From CAZHFA01 sp964534945 (lineage in GTDB: Bacteria; Bdellovibrionota_C; UBA2361; CAKMMH01): a stretch of 29,765 bases of DNA. Location of the stretch: assembly GCA_964534945.1 (NCBI GenBank), contig CAZHSB010000020.1, forward strand, positions 1 through 29,765. Reading direction: 5' to 3'. Made by a program: the position numbers and the translations under genes. Below, one piece after another: positions 7,822 to 16,076 of the stretch (position 1 is the first letter of the stretch; the number at the start of each line of letters is the position of its first letter). The notes beneath the pieces are model-generated. The model saw only the letters and a list, made by a program, of their open reading frames with translations, did not search any database and had not been told where the DNA came from.

Positions 7822-8718
7822 ATGGTTGATTTTCAAAAAATTGATAGAGCAAAAGGAAGCGGACAACATGAAAATCATGATCAAAATGATACAATAAATC
7901 ATTCTGTAAATATAGTAACGCTATTTGAAGATGAGTTTAGAAGATTTCCATCAGCAGATGAATTAAAAAAAGTAGAAAATATTTTTGATGATAAAAAAAA
8001 TAAAAAATTTATGGATGAAATTTTAATGTATGCCATTTCTAAAGAATATTATGGAAACAATGAAACATTTCCCTCAAAAGAGAGTTTGACAGAGGGGAAA
8101 ATAATTGGATATGAAAAGGAAAAGATTGATAGCTTATGGAATAATGTAACAGGTAAATATCCAAACAAAGATCAACTAGAGGCGCAAATAAATCTATTAC
8201 GAGAAATTAAAAATTTGAATATGGAAAATGCATGCGTGTTAAATTTTGAAAATGTAATAAGAAAAGAAGTTGAACTTTCTTTCCTTGATGATGATGGAGA
8301 TTTACTAAGATTACAACAAAGATTTAATCAAGGAGAAGAGAATACAGGGTGTATTTTGCATTGTAGCTTTTATAATAAAGGAATAATTTCATATTCTCTT
8401 ATTTTTGAAAGTCCAAAAAATTGTTCATATGATGAAATTTTTAAAGAGAAATATGAAAATGGTACTTTTTATAAAAAATTTTCAGAAATTATGAAAAATG
8501 TTTTAGAAAAAGATCCTAGAGTAAAATTTAGATCGCCGATTATTTCATTACCATCAACGAGCGATGTAGATCCTTTTTCTATGGGATTTAATGGGGAGAT
8601 ACAAGTTGATGAAACGAGATTAAGAGAAGGTGAGCTTAAGAATTTAGTTACAGATATTTACAAGAAATTTACATCTCAAGTTTTATCGGCTATGCAAGAT
8701 CTAAGGCAGGGGAAATAG
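7822..8718 (+). CDS. Unrecognised protein with three FPSxxEL-type repeats
   Basis: A 298-residue soluble protein that I cannot assign. Its N-terminal third holds three copies of a short motif: FPSADEL (42-48), FPSKESL (83-89) and YPNKDQL (113-119), each followed by a helix. This spacing of about 30-40 residues suggests a small helical repeat domain. The rest (from about residue 140) is a mixed alpha/beta region with no known motif, no signal peptide and no membrane segment. A good Shine-Dalgarno (AAGGAGA) stands 7 nt before the ATG. The gap to the HDOD gene is 28 nt, so the two proteins probably work together. The ORF is long and its codon use is like its neighbours', so it is very likely a real gene. 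Confidence 0.7.
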   Translation: MVDFQKIDRAKGSGQHENHDQNDTINHSVNIVTLFEDEFRRFPSADELKKVENIFDDKKNKKFMDEILMYAISKEYYGNNETFPSKESLTEGKIIGYEKEKIDSLWNNVTGKYPNKDQLEAQINLLREIKNLNMENACVLNFENVIRKEVELSFLDDDGDLLRLQQRFNQGEENTGCILHCSFYNKGIISYSLIFESPKNCSYDEIFKEKYENGTFYKKFSEIMKNVLEKDPRVKFRSPIISLPSTSDVDPFSMGFNGEIQVDETRLREGELKNLVTDIYKKFTSQVLSAMQDLRQGK

Positions 8719-8758
8719 CATATCTTAAAAGCAGTCATTTTATTTATTCCCTCTTAAC

Positions 8759-8891
8759 CTTTTTAGGGGTGATTTTGGATGAGAAATTGAAGAAAAAGAG
8801 GGGCGAACAGAGGAGATAATACCAGAGTATATCGACGAAGTGAGATCCCCTCATTTTCTTCAATTTATCGCCAAAAGCGCCCCCTAAAAAG
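8759..8891. repeat. 45-bp imperfect inverted repeat between convergent genes
   Basis: The arms 8759-8803 and 8847-8891 are near-perfect reverse complements, with a 43-nt loop. The outer tttttagggg and the inner attgaagaaaa and agggg blocks pair; the mismatches cluster in the middle of each arm. The block is visibly richer in G and C than its flanks. The right arm runs into the end of the lipoprotein gene and contains its TAG stop (8884-8886). It could be a bidirectional terminator, a non-coding RNA, or a MITE/REP-like mobile palindrome. No target-site duplication is visible. Confidence 0.8.
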
Positions 8892-9414
8892 TGCGGATAG
8901 TGATGTAGGAGATTGAATCTGGGGAAAAATTCGGTTCCTTAACCGTGAACTCAACATCATTTGAAATGTCAGGATCATCAACATCTGGATCTACTTCAAC
9001 AGAAACGACATTTCCTGCCTTGATTGCTTTTAATTCAAATTGAATTTTTCCTTTATTTTGTGCTCCAAATTGGGATTTTGATAGGAAATAAACTAAGTAT
9101 GTAAACTCGGAACTTTCTGTTGTTATGAATGGAGTTATTGATTCTTTACTTTGGGATCCTTCCATGTATAAACTAGAGGAAGACGGAACATATGCTAAGG
9201 CTTTTCCGAATCTGACTTTTAGTAAAATTCCATTTTCGTGAACTTCGCTTATATCTATTGTTAATCTAGATCTATCGCCAGTATCGATTGTATTTGGTTC
9301 TGCTTTTGATGTAACTATTGCGGAAGCTACAAATGTGTCTTCATCGCTTCCACATGCAAGTATAAAAATTGATAAAATAAAAACTAATGAAACGCGAAAT
9401 ATGTTTTTTGGCAT
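8884..9414 (-). CDS. Putative lipoprotein of unknown function
   Basis: A 176-residue protein with a lipoprotein signal peptide: charged N-terminus (MPKNIFR), hydrophobic core, and ILAC ending at Cys21 followed by GSDED. Lipidation at Cys21 would anchor it to a membrane. Asp/Gly after the Cys fits outer-membrane or surface sorting only weakly. The mature part is beta-rich and acidic with no recognised catalytic motif; SKAEPNTIDTGDRSRLTIDIS suggests an Ig-like or cohesin-like strand pattern. A Shine-Dalgarno (AAGGA) lies about 7 nt before the ATG. It is divergent from the membrane-protein gene at 9506, with 91 nt between the starts. Its stop codon lies within the right arm of the inverted repeat at 8759-8891, so the repeat may set its 3' end. 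Confidence 0.65.
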   Translation of the reverse strand: MPKNIFRVSLVFILSIFILACGSDEDTFVASAIVTSKAEPNTIDTGDRSRLTIDISEVHENGILLKVRFGKALAYVPSSSSLYMEGSQSKESITPFITTESSEFTYLVYFLSKSQFGAQNKGKIQFELKAIKAGNVVSVEVDPDVDDPDISNDVEFTVKEPNFSPDSISYITIRTF

Positions 9415-9444
9415 ATAAGTTCCTTAAAAAACGCTTTATGTTTA

Positions 9445-9474
9445 TTTACATTTTATCAAATAGTCGGTTACAAT
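9445..9474 (+). promoter_or_regulatory. Sigma70-type promoter for the GT-C membrane-protein operon
   Basis: TTTACA (9445-9450), an 18-nt spacer and TACAAT (9469-9474), with a likely start near 9481. That is about 25 nt before the ATG at 9506, a short leader that leaves room for GGTGAG at 9493-9498. Five of six bases match in each element. It could drive the genes from 9506 through at least prmC. Confidence 0.5.
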
Positions 9475-9505
9475 AAAAGGTGTTTTTTTATTGGTGAGTG
9501 TTTTA

Positions 9506-11341
9506 ATGTTAGAAAGTAAAAGAAGGATAGATTTAAGAAAAAAAATAAAAAATTTTTGGAATTTAGATTTTCCCATCGTAACAGTAATTTCATTTTTGTT
9601 CTTTTTATTTTATGTCATTATTCTTTACAATGATTTGTCGAAGTTTATTTTGAATCCAGCATATCTCACAGATGATGCTTTTCAGCAGACGTATCCATTT
9701 TATGAAATATTTTATCCAGATGTTTTTAAGGGAGATGTCCTAACTGATGTTATGAAAGGTTATTTGGCGCCACTTCATTGGGGAGTTACATATATTATCA
9801 CATGGCTTGTAGGGGATCCTATTTTGGCGGGGCATTATGTAATGCTTTTGCAAGTTTTTCTTTCGTGTATGTTTTTATTTTTGGCGGTTAAGCATTGGGC
9901 TGGCGTGGCACCTGCTTTTTTTGCGTTAACTTGGTTTTTGCATACAAGATACATTTTACAAAGAATCACATTGGGGCTTCCTCGTGGTTGGGCACCTGTC
10001 GTTTTTACGTGCTATTTTTTCCTCATTGCCAAAGGGTATCATAAGGCAATTTTTGTTTTACTCTTTATTGGTTGTTTAGTGCATCCGCCCGCAACTTTTA
10101 TGATTGCTGTGGCTTATGGCTTGTTCGTCGTACATAAAAATATTTTTGGAGTAGAAAAAGAACGATATCAAAAAATTCTTTTATTTTTAATTTTATTATC
10201 TCCTGTATATATTATAACGACTTATAATGTTATTAAAAAGCCTGATTATTTAGGTGAAATGGTAACATTAGAAGAGGCAAAAAAAATGCCTGCTTTTGAT
10301 AGGGCTGGAGGACGTTTCCCATTTGTTCCGCTTCTTAGCGTAAAAGCTGAAGTAAATACATTTGCTTTTCAAGCTTTTAGGGGAAGGTTTCATGATGCTC
10401 CAAGTTTTTTAAGAGGAAAAATTCTTCCTACGATTTTTATTTCAATGTTTATTTTGATTTTGATAGGGATTTTGAGGCAAAAGAAAGTTATCCCAATAGA
10501 GATCGTGATGTATTTTTTCTCGATTTTGATAGTGTATTTTTTATCTCGTGAATTTGCTTTTAAACTATACGTTCCAGATCGTCATTTGCAATTTCCAATG
10601 GCTTTTTTCTTTTTCTTATTTTTTAGTATTGCGATTTGGAGAGCTTTTGATGATGGAAAAGCTGATGAGGATAAGTTTTCGCCTAAATGGTGTCAAAGTG
10701 GATCACTAAAAAAATCTTGGGGGTGTTTTATTGTTTTTGTATGTTTAGGAACGTTTGTTTATTTAACATCTGGACTGGGATTAAGTGGAGATGCAAATTT
10801 TAATTGGCGAAAAGATAAGAAAGGTGGGGTTTACGAATGGATAAAGAACAATACTTTGCAAACCTCTTTAATTGCGGGACACCCAACATCGGTGGATCCT
10901 GTTCCTTTATTTGCTATTAGAAAAGTTTTAATATCAACCGAAATGTCACATCCATTTTATCCAAAGTTTTTTGAGGAAGTAAAAAGGCGATTGGAAGTTT
11001 CTTTAAGAGCAACGTATGCAAAAAATTTACAAGAATTAGTTGATATATTGGAGTCTGAAAAGGTAGATTATTTTATTTTTGAACGTGCTTTATTTTATCC
11101 TGAAAAATTAGGAGATGGAGCAGGATATCCAAAACCTTTTAAAGATTTTGTAAAGGAAATTTCTAATAGGCCTTGGGAGGAGTTTGCTTATAGAGAGTTG
11201 CCTAATGAAGTCGATATGAAAAATTTTCCATTTATGCCATTTAAGGATAAATATATGGCATTGGTGGATATAAAGGCATTAAAATCTTATTTGGCAATGG
11301 AAAAGGCCCAAAAAGGGAAAAAGATTCAATTAAAAAAATAG
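9506..11341 (+). CDS. Polytopic membrane protein, GT-C-like glycosyltransferase
   Basis: A 611-residue integral membrane protein with about ten hydrophobic segments in its first two thirds, then a soluble C-terminal region (from about 425) with DKKGGVYEWIKNNTLQTSLI. After the first membrane helix, the outer loop carries DDAFQQTYPFY with an acidic pair at 56-57. Placing Asp/Glu pairs in the first extracytoplasmic loop is a hallmark of GT-C enzymes, which use lipid-phosphate sugars on the outer face of the membrane. Start: GGTGAG lies 8 nt before the ATG at 9506. Reading frames from TTG 9491 or GTG 9494 would place that site inside the gene, so I prefer the ATG. It is 12 nt upstream of a second GT-C gene. 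The donor sugar and acceptor are unknown, and the family call is from topology. Confidence 0.6.
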   Translation: MLESKRRIDLRKKIKNFWNLDFPIVTVISFLFFLFYVIILYNDLSKFILNPAYLTDDAFQQTYPFYEIFYPDVFKGDVLTDVMKGYLAPLHWGVTYIITWLVGDPILAGHYVMLLQVFLSCMFLFLAVKHWAGVAPAFFALTWFLHTRYILQRITLGLPRGWAPVVFTCYFFLIAKGYHKAIFVLLFIGCLVHPPATFMIAVAYGLFVVHKNIFGVEKERYQKILLFLILLSPVYIITTYNVIKKPDYLGEMVTLEEAKKMPAFDRAGGRFPFVPLLSVKAEVNTFAFQAFRGRFHDAPSFLRGKILPTIFISMFILILIGILRQKKVIPIEIVMYFFSILIVYFLSREFAFKLYVPDRHLQFPMAFFFFLFFSIAIWRAFDDGKADEDKFSPKWCQSGSLKKSWGCFIVFVCLGTFVYLTSGLGLSGDANFNWRKDKKGGVYEWIKNNTLQTSLIAGHPTSVDPVPLFAIRKVLISTEMSHPFYPKFFEEVKRRLEVSLRATYAKNLQELVDILESEKVDYFIFERALFYPEKLGDGAGYPKPFKDFVKEISNRPWEEFAYRELPNEVDMKNFPFMPFKDKYMALVDIKALKSYLAMEKAQKGKKIQLKK

Positions 11342-11353
11342 AAAGGTAATTTC

Positions 11354-13717
11354 ATGAGTGGATTTAGTAATAAAATTGAGATAAAAAAATTTTTAATTTT
11401 TTTTGTACTATCGTTTATTAGTGCTTTTTATGGTTTGTCTTTTTCTTATCATGGATATATTACTCCAAACACTTCTGTTGGAGAGCTTAAGAATATAGGG
11501 CCAGATGGTTGGATTACAGATGATTCAATAATAGAATTTCAAAACTTATCATCAAAGGGGAATAAATTAGAATTAAAATTTAATTCGTGGCGTCCAGATG
11601 GAAAAAACGCATTGATGATTGTAAATGTTTGTGGAAAAAAAGCAGGGGAATTTGAGGTAGAAAATGATATTCCCAAGCGTATTCCTTTAATTGGAGATTG
11701 TAATCCAAAACGAGTAGAGTTTAAAGCATTGAACCCTATAAGAGCAGCCGAGAATGATAGTAGGCAAATTAGTGCGCAATTAATTAGTGTAAAAGTTTCA
11801 TCAAAATTTTTTGCAACTATTGTTGATGTAAAAATTATAATTATTGCTACATTATTAATTTTTGCATTGAGTATAGTCGCTTATTATGCTTTTTTTAATA
11901 ATTTTTCTTCTTGTCTCACGGTTATTGTTCCGCTAATAAGTTTTTTATTATTAGCTAATATAAGTAATTTTGATTTAAGAAAAGCATATTCACTGTTTAT
12001 AATTTGCTTTTGGTGTTTTTTGGGATTTTCATTATCAAAGACCACATTGCATAATAAAAAATATAATTATATAGGCGAACCTTCAAATGCAAATATTATA
12101 TATTCAATAATGATATTTATTGTTGTCGTTTTAGGGGTTTCTATAAGATTATGGAATATAGATTTTGGACTTCCCTTAAACTTTCATCCAGATGAAGTTC
12201 CGAAAGTAAATGCGATTGAAAGAATGTACGCAAAATTTGTCCAAGGAGCTCCGAATCCTTTTGATCCAGAATATTTTTTACACCCTTCAATGCTTCTATA
12301 CTCTACGTATTTGATGAGTACATTGCTTAGGTTGTTTAATCCCACGTCAGATTTTAGAGAGATAACTTGCTTGGCAGGTCGCTTGGTAAGTTGTCTAGGG
12401 GGAACGATTAGTATTTATTTAGTTTATTATATAGCAAAAAGGCTTTTTACTCCGATTGTCGGAATAATGTCTGCTATTTTCTTAGCTTTTTCCCCACTTC
12501 ATATTACCTGTAGTAGATATTTAAAAGAAGATGCGTTGCTAGTTTGTTTTTTCTTAGCCTGTGTTGCGTTTTTAATAAAATCTGTCCAAGAAGATAAGAT
12601 AAAATATTATTTTATTTCTGCTTTGATGGCGGGTTGTGCTTGTGCGACAAAGTATACTGGAATTTTAAGTCTTGTTGTTATATGTTCCGCACCTTGGCTT
12701 CGAAGTGAGTCGTTTTATCCTAATAGAAGATTTTTAAAATGGATGTTTGTTGTGTTATTGATAGTTCCAATAACATTTGTTGCGATTACTCCATATTCTA
12801 TAATGAATAGTGAAAAATTTTTGGAAGATTTTAATTCGGAGCGAATGCATGCAGAAAAGGGGCACACTGTAGTTATCACAGCAAATGGTGAATATTGGAC
12901 ATATCATTTTAGAGAAAGTATTTTACCAAATTTTAAATATTTATTTACTGCTTTAGCGTTACTAGGATGTGGGCTTTTAGCAAGAAGGAAAAGAATTGAA
13001 GATTTGTATTTGCTTTGGCTTATTTTGTTTTTTTACATCCCTATAGAATATGTAAAATCAAAACCTGCTCCACAACCAGAAAGATATATTTTGCCCTGCA
13101 TTCCTTTTTTTGCAATTGCGGGGGCTGAGTTTTTGAGGGTGATAAGTTTATCAAAATATAGATTTATATCTGTTATTTTGTTTTTGGCTGCATTGTTTTT
13201 TCCATTGAATACTAGCATAAATTATGCAAGAGAAATTAAACCAGATACTAGAGAGATTATGACTAGTTGGATAGAAGAAAATATTCCAAAAGGTAAAATT
13301 ATTTGTATAGATTGGAAAAGGTACGGTCCATATTTAAATGAGCAAGACTATGATATTAAATATATTTTAAGAGCAAAGATTATTCCTAAATTATATGTTC
13401 CTAGTCTTAAAGAATCAGAATATGATTATTTAGTTTTATCAAGCCTTTTTTATGATAGATATTTTTCTCAGCCAGCAGATAAGGCATTAAGACAACGTTT
13501 TAGAGATGTCTTTAGAGATATTCCAATCGTATATGAAGTGCATGCAAAAACAGGAACAAATGCTTTTCACAATCCAACGCTTACTATTTTTTCGTTAAAA
13601 AAAGATGATATTAAAAATCATGAAAACCAATTAAAATTGGTAAAAGAGGGTAAGCTAGACAAAACGGATAATGAAAAGAAATCGACTTTTTTTTCAAAAA
13701 CATGGCGTAGGTGGTAA
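11354..13717 (+). CDS. PMT_2/GT39-like membrane glycosyltransferase
   Basis: A 787-residue membrane protein. One helix at 13-32 is followed by an extracytoplasmic beta domain (40-150) and then roughly a dozen helices from residue 158. The loop after the helix at 250-268 has NFHPDEVPKVNAIERM, with D280 and E281 as the acidic pair expected of protein O-mannosyltransferase-like GT-C enzymes. Downstream, EYFLHPSMLLYSTYL follows the pattern of the family's 'his-pro' loop. The C-terminal 150 residues are soluble and resemble the tail of the preceding protein. Family enzymes move a sugar from a polyprenyl-phosphate donor to a protein, lipid A or glycan at the outer face of the inner membrane. The Shine-Dalgarno AAAGG lies about 9 nt before the ATG. 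The gap of 12 nt from its neighbour shows a two-gene unit. Confidence 0.75.
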   Translation: MSGFSNKIEIKKFLIFFVLSFISAFYGLSFSYHGYITPNTSVGELKNIGPDGWITDDSIIEFQNLSSKGNKLELKFNSWRPDGKNALMIVNVCGKKAGEFEVENDIPKRIPLIGDCNPKRVEFKALNPIRAAENDSRQISAQLISVKVSSKFFATIVDVKIIIIATLLIFALSIVAYYAFFNNFSSCLTVIVPLISFLLLANISNFDLRKAYSLFIICFWCFLGFSLSKTTLHNKKYNYIGEPSNANIIYSIMIFIVVVLGVSIRLWNIDFGLPLNFHPDEVPKVNAIERMYAKFVQGAPNPFDPEYFLHPSMLLYSTYLMSTLLRLFNPTSDFREITCLAGRLVSCLGGTISIYLVYYIAKRLFTPIVGIMSAIFLAFSPLHITCSRYLKEDALLVCFFLACVAFLIKSVQEDKIKYYFISALMAGCACATKYTGILSLVVICSAPWLRSESFYPNRRFLKWMFVVLLIVPITFVAITPYSIMNSEKFLEDFNSERMHAEKGHTVVITANGEYWTYHFRESILPNFKYLFTALALLGCGLLARRKRIEDLYLLWLILFFYIPIEYVKSKPAPQPERYILPCIPFFAIAGAEFLRVISLSKYRFISVILFLAALFFPLNTSINYAREIKPDTREIMTSWIEENIPKGKIICIDWKRYGPYLNEQDYDIKYILRAKIIPKLYVPSLKESEYDYLVLSSLFYDRYFSQPADKALRQRFRDVFRDIPIVYEVHAKTGTNAFHNPTLTIFSLKKDDIKNHENQLKLVKEGKLDKTDNEKKSTFFSKTWRRW

Positions 13718-13728
13718 TTAAAAATAGT

Positions 13729-14577
13729 ATGAGTACTTATAAAGAAATCATTTTAGAAACAAAAGATAAGTTAAATGGTGTATCTTCAATTTCTCAACGA
13801 GAAGTTGAAATGATTTTAGAATTTTTAACTAAGAAAGATAATTTATATTTTGTCAAAAATCCAGATGAAGAAATTGACAAGGATGTAAGCTCTAAATTAG
13901 AGAAATTGGTAAAAAAAAGGAAAAATGGATTACCATTAGAATATATTGTTCATAATAAAGAGTTTTATGGATTAAATTTTTTTGTCAATAAATCTGTTTT
14001 AATTCCTCGTCCTGAAACGGAGTTGTTAGTTGAAGAAGCGTTTAATTTTTTTAAAGATAAAAATGATTTTTCAATTTTAGATTTAGGCACGGGGTCAGGG
14101 GCGATAGCAGTTAGTTTGGCAAAATTATTTAAAGATAGAGGAAATCGTTTTAAGCTTGTGGCTTCTGATAATAGTTTTAAGGCTATAAAGATCGCAAGGA
14201 GAAATGCTACACAAAACAAGGTAAAATCAAAAATTAAATTTAAAGAGAGTAATTGGTTGGAAAATATTGAAGAAAAATATGATGTGATTGTTTCCAATCC
14301 TCCTTATGTAAAAGATGAAGATATCAGAAATTTTCCATTTTTATCTTATGAGCCAAAAGAGGCGTTATTCGCGGGGGCAGATGGTTTAGATGATATTAAA
14401 TTTTTACTAAAAAACGTTTTTAATTATATTAATGATGGTGGCATTTTCCTTTGTGAGTTCGGCAAAGGGCAAAAAGATGAAATAATAAAAGAAGTCACGA
14501 ATAATCATCAAGTAAAAAAATATGAAGTTTTAAATGATTTAGCTGGGATTCCAAGGGTTTTGAAAGCATATTTATAG
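13729..14577 (+). CDS. prmC: PrmC (HemK), release factor glutamine methyltransferase
   Basis: A 282-residue enzyme that methylates the Gln of the GGQ motif in peptide release factors RF1 and RF2, using SAM, and so aids translation termination. The helical N-terminal domain (1-85) leads into IPRPETELLVEEA (92-104), typical of PrmC. Motif I is ILDLGTGSGAIAVSLA (116-131), and the catalytic NPPYV is at 190-194, where Asn190 would hold the Gln side-chain amide. SYEPKEALFAGADGLD is the usual C-terminal signature. I start it at the ATG at 13729, which aligns with the family N-terminus. A GTG at 13711 would overlap the previous gene by 7 nt and add six residues. The upstream gene ends 11 nt earlier. 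No RF1 gene lies next to it. Confidence 0.93.
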   Translation: MSTYKEIILETKDKLNGVSSISQREVEMILEFLTKKDNLYFVKNPDEEIDKDVSSKLEKLVKKRKNGLPLEYIVHNKEFYGLNFFVNKSVLIPRPETELLVEEAFNFFKDKNDFSILDLGTGSGAIAVSLAKLFKDRGNRFKLVASDNSFKAIKIARRNATQNKVKSKIKFKESNWLENIEEKYDVIVSNPPYVKDEDIRNFPFLSYEPKEALFAGADGLDDIKFLLKNVFNYINDGGIFLCEFGKGQKDEIIKEVTNNHQVKKYEVLNDLAGIPRVLKAYL

Positions 14578-14590
14578 TTTATTTAAATTC

Positions 14591-14619
14591 TTGTAAATTT
14601 ATAAAACATAAATCATAAT
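14591..14619 (+). promoter_or_regulatory. Possible promoter for glyS-murA
   Basis: TTGTAA (14591-14596), a 17-nt spacer, then CATAAT (14614-14619), ahead of the glyS ATG at 14658 in the 80-nt gap after prmC. Matches are fair but the stretch is AT-rich. Confidence 0.35.
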
Positions 14620-14657
14620 ACAAAGCTGATTAGGGGAATATCATAAAAGGGGACAAA

Positions 14658-16076
14658 ATGTTTAATTCAATTGATAAGATAGCATCATGGGCAAAGGATA
14701 CAGGATTTATTTATCCATCATCTGAAATTTATGGAAAATTTGGTGGTGTATATGATTATGGATTTTATGGAGCATTATTAAAAAATAATATTCAAAATGC
14801 TTGGATACAAGAAATGGTTCAAAAAAGAAGAGATGTAATTCTTATTGATTCTGCTATTTTTATGCATCCAATTACTTGGAAAGCTTCAGGGCATGTGGAT
14901 TGCTTTGAAGATCCTCAAATAGATTGTAAGAAATGTAAGGCAAGACATAGAGCAGATATATTGTTAGAAAAATATGGTATTAATGCTGATAAGCTACCGA
15001 TTGATGAAATTAATCAAATTATAGAAGATTTAAAAGAAAAAGGAACTAAGGTTACATGTCCTATTTGCGGTAGTACGGAACTTACTCCTGCAAAGGAATT
15101 TAGCTTAATGGTAAAAAGTAATTTGGGTGCTCCAACAGATAAATTAAGTGATGAAAATGTTGTTTATTTGAGAGCAGAAACTTGCCAAGGAATATACTTA
15201 AATTTTAAAAATGTTCTTGATTCTACGAGAATGCGTCCACCGTTTGGCATTGCACAAATTGGAAAAGCTTTCAGAAATGAAATCATTGCAAGACAGTTTG
15301 TTTTTAGGACTCGTGAGTTTGAACAAATGGAAATGCAGTATTTTTGTCATAAAGATTTAGTGCCCGAAAAATATGAGATGTGGAAAGAGGATAGAATGAA
15401 ATGGTATCAAGAATATGGGATACCTGCTGAAAAATTAAGATATTTTAAACATCTAAAATTAGCACACTATGCAAGTCAAGCATATGATATAGAGTATAGA
15501 TATAATTGCCTCGGAGATTTTAAGGAAATTGAAGGCTTACATGCAAGAGGAGATTGGGATTTATCGCAACATACAAAGTTTTCTAATGTTAAATTAAATT
15601 ATTTAGATCCAAAGACAAATGAAAGATATACGCCGAATGTTGTCGAAACATCTGCAGGACTAAATAGGGTCTTGCTTGCTTTCATAGATAATGCGCATGT
15701 AACTGAGAAATTAGAAGATGGTCAAGAAAGAGATGTGTTAAAACTTGATTATAGATTATCTCCTATTAAAGTAGCAGTTTTCCCACTTTTAAAAAACAAG
15801 CCAGAACTTATTTCAAAGGCAGAAGAAGTTCACGATATTCTTTCTTCTAAGTTTATGGTTGAGTTTGATGATAATGGCAATATTGGAAAGCGTTATAGGA
15901 GACAAGATGAAATAGGAACTCCTTTTTGTGTAACTGTTGATTTTGATACACTTGGAAATGAAGCTGAAAACAAAGAATTGAAAAATACGGTTACAATTAG
16001 AAATAGAGATTCAATGAAACAAGAAAGAATCTCAATTGAGAATTTAAATAAATATATAGAGGATAATTTAAAATGA
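14658..16076 (+). CDS. glyS: Glycyl-tRNA synthetase, dimeric single-chain type
   Basis: A 472-residue class II synthetase that charges tRNA-Gly with glycine at the cost of ATP. It is the homodimeric, single-polypeptide form, not the alpha/beta tetramer. ASGHVDCFED at 77-86 follows motif 1. LRAETCQGIYLNF (171-183) is the family signature, with Cys at 176 where Ala is common. Motif 2 is GKAFRNEIIARQFVFRTREFEQ at 202-223. Paired Cys at 90/93 and 134/137 (DCKKCKAR and TCPICGS) form a zinc-binding-like insert. The C-terminal anticodon-binding domain (from about 370) is present, so the gene is complete. A strong purine-rich site (AAAAGGGGA) sits just before the ATG. Its stop overlaps the murA start by 4 nt (ATGA), so the two are translationally coupled. 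Confidence 0.95.
   Translation: MFNSIDKIASWAKDTGFIYPSSEIYGKFGGVYDYGFYGALLKNNIQNAWIQEMVQKRRDVILIDSAIFMHPITWKASGHVDCFEDPQIDCKKCKARHRADILLEKYGINADKLPIDEINQIIEDLKEKGTKVTCPICGSTELTPAKEFSLMVKSNLGAPTDKLSDENVVYLRAETCQGIYLNFKNVLDSTRMRPPFGIAQIGKAFRNEIIARQFVFRTREFEQMEMQYFCHKDLVPEKYEMWKEDRMKWYQEYGIPAEKLRYFKHLKLAHYASQAYDIEYRYNCLGDFKEIEGLHARGDWDLSQHTKFSNVKLNYLDPKTNERYTPNVVETSAGLNRVLLAFIDNAHVTEKLEDGQERDVLKLDYRLSPIKVAVFPLLKNKPELISKAEEVHDILSSKFMVEFDDNGNIGKRYRRQDEIGTPFCVTVDFDTLGNEAENKELKNTVTIRNRDSMKQERISIENLNKYIEDNLK

Noticed and set aside
13965..14297. 110-codon minus-strand ORF over prmC
   Set aside because: Antisense shadow of prmC, whose NPPY and SAM motifs are intact.
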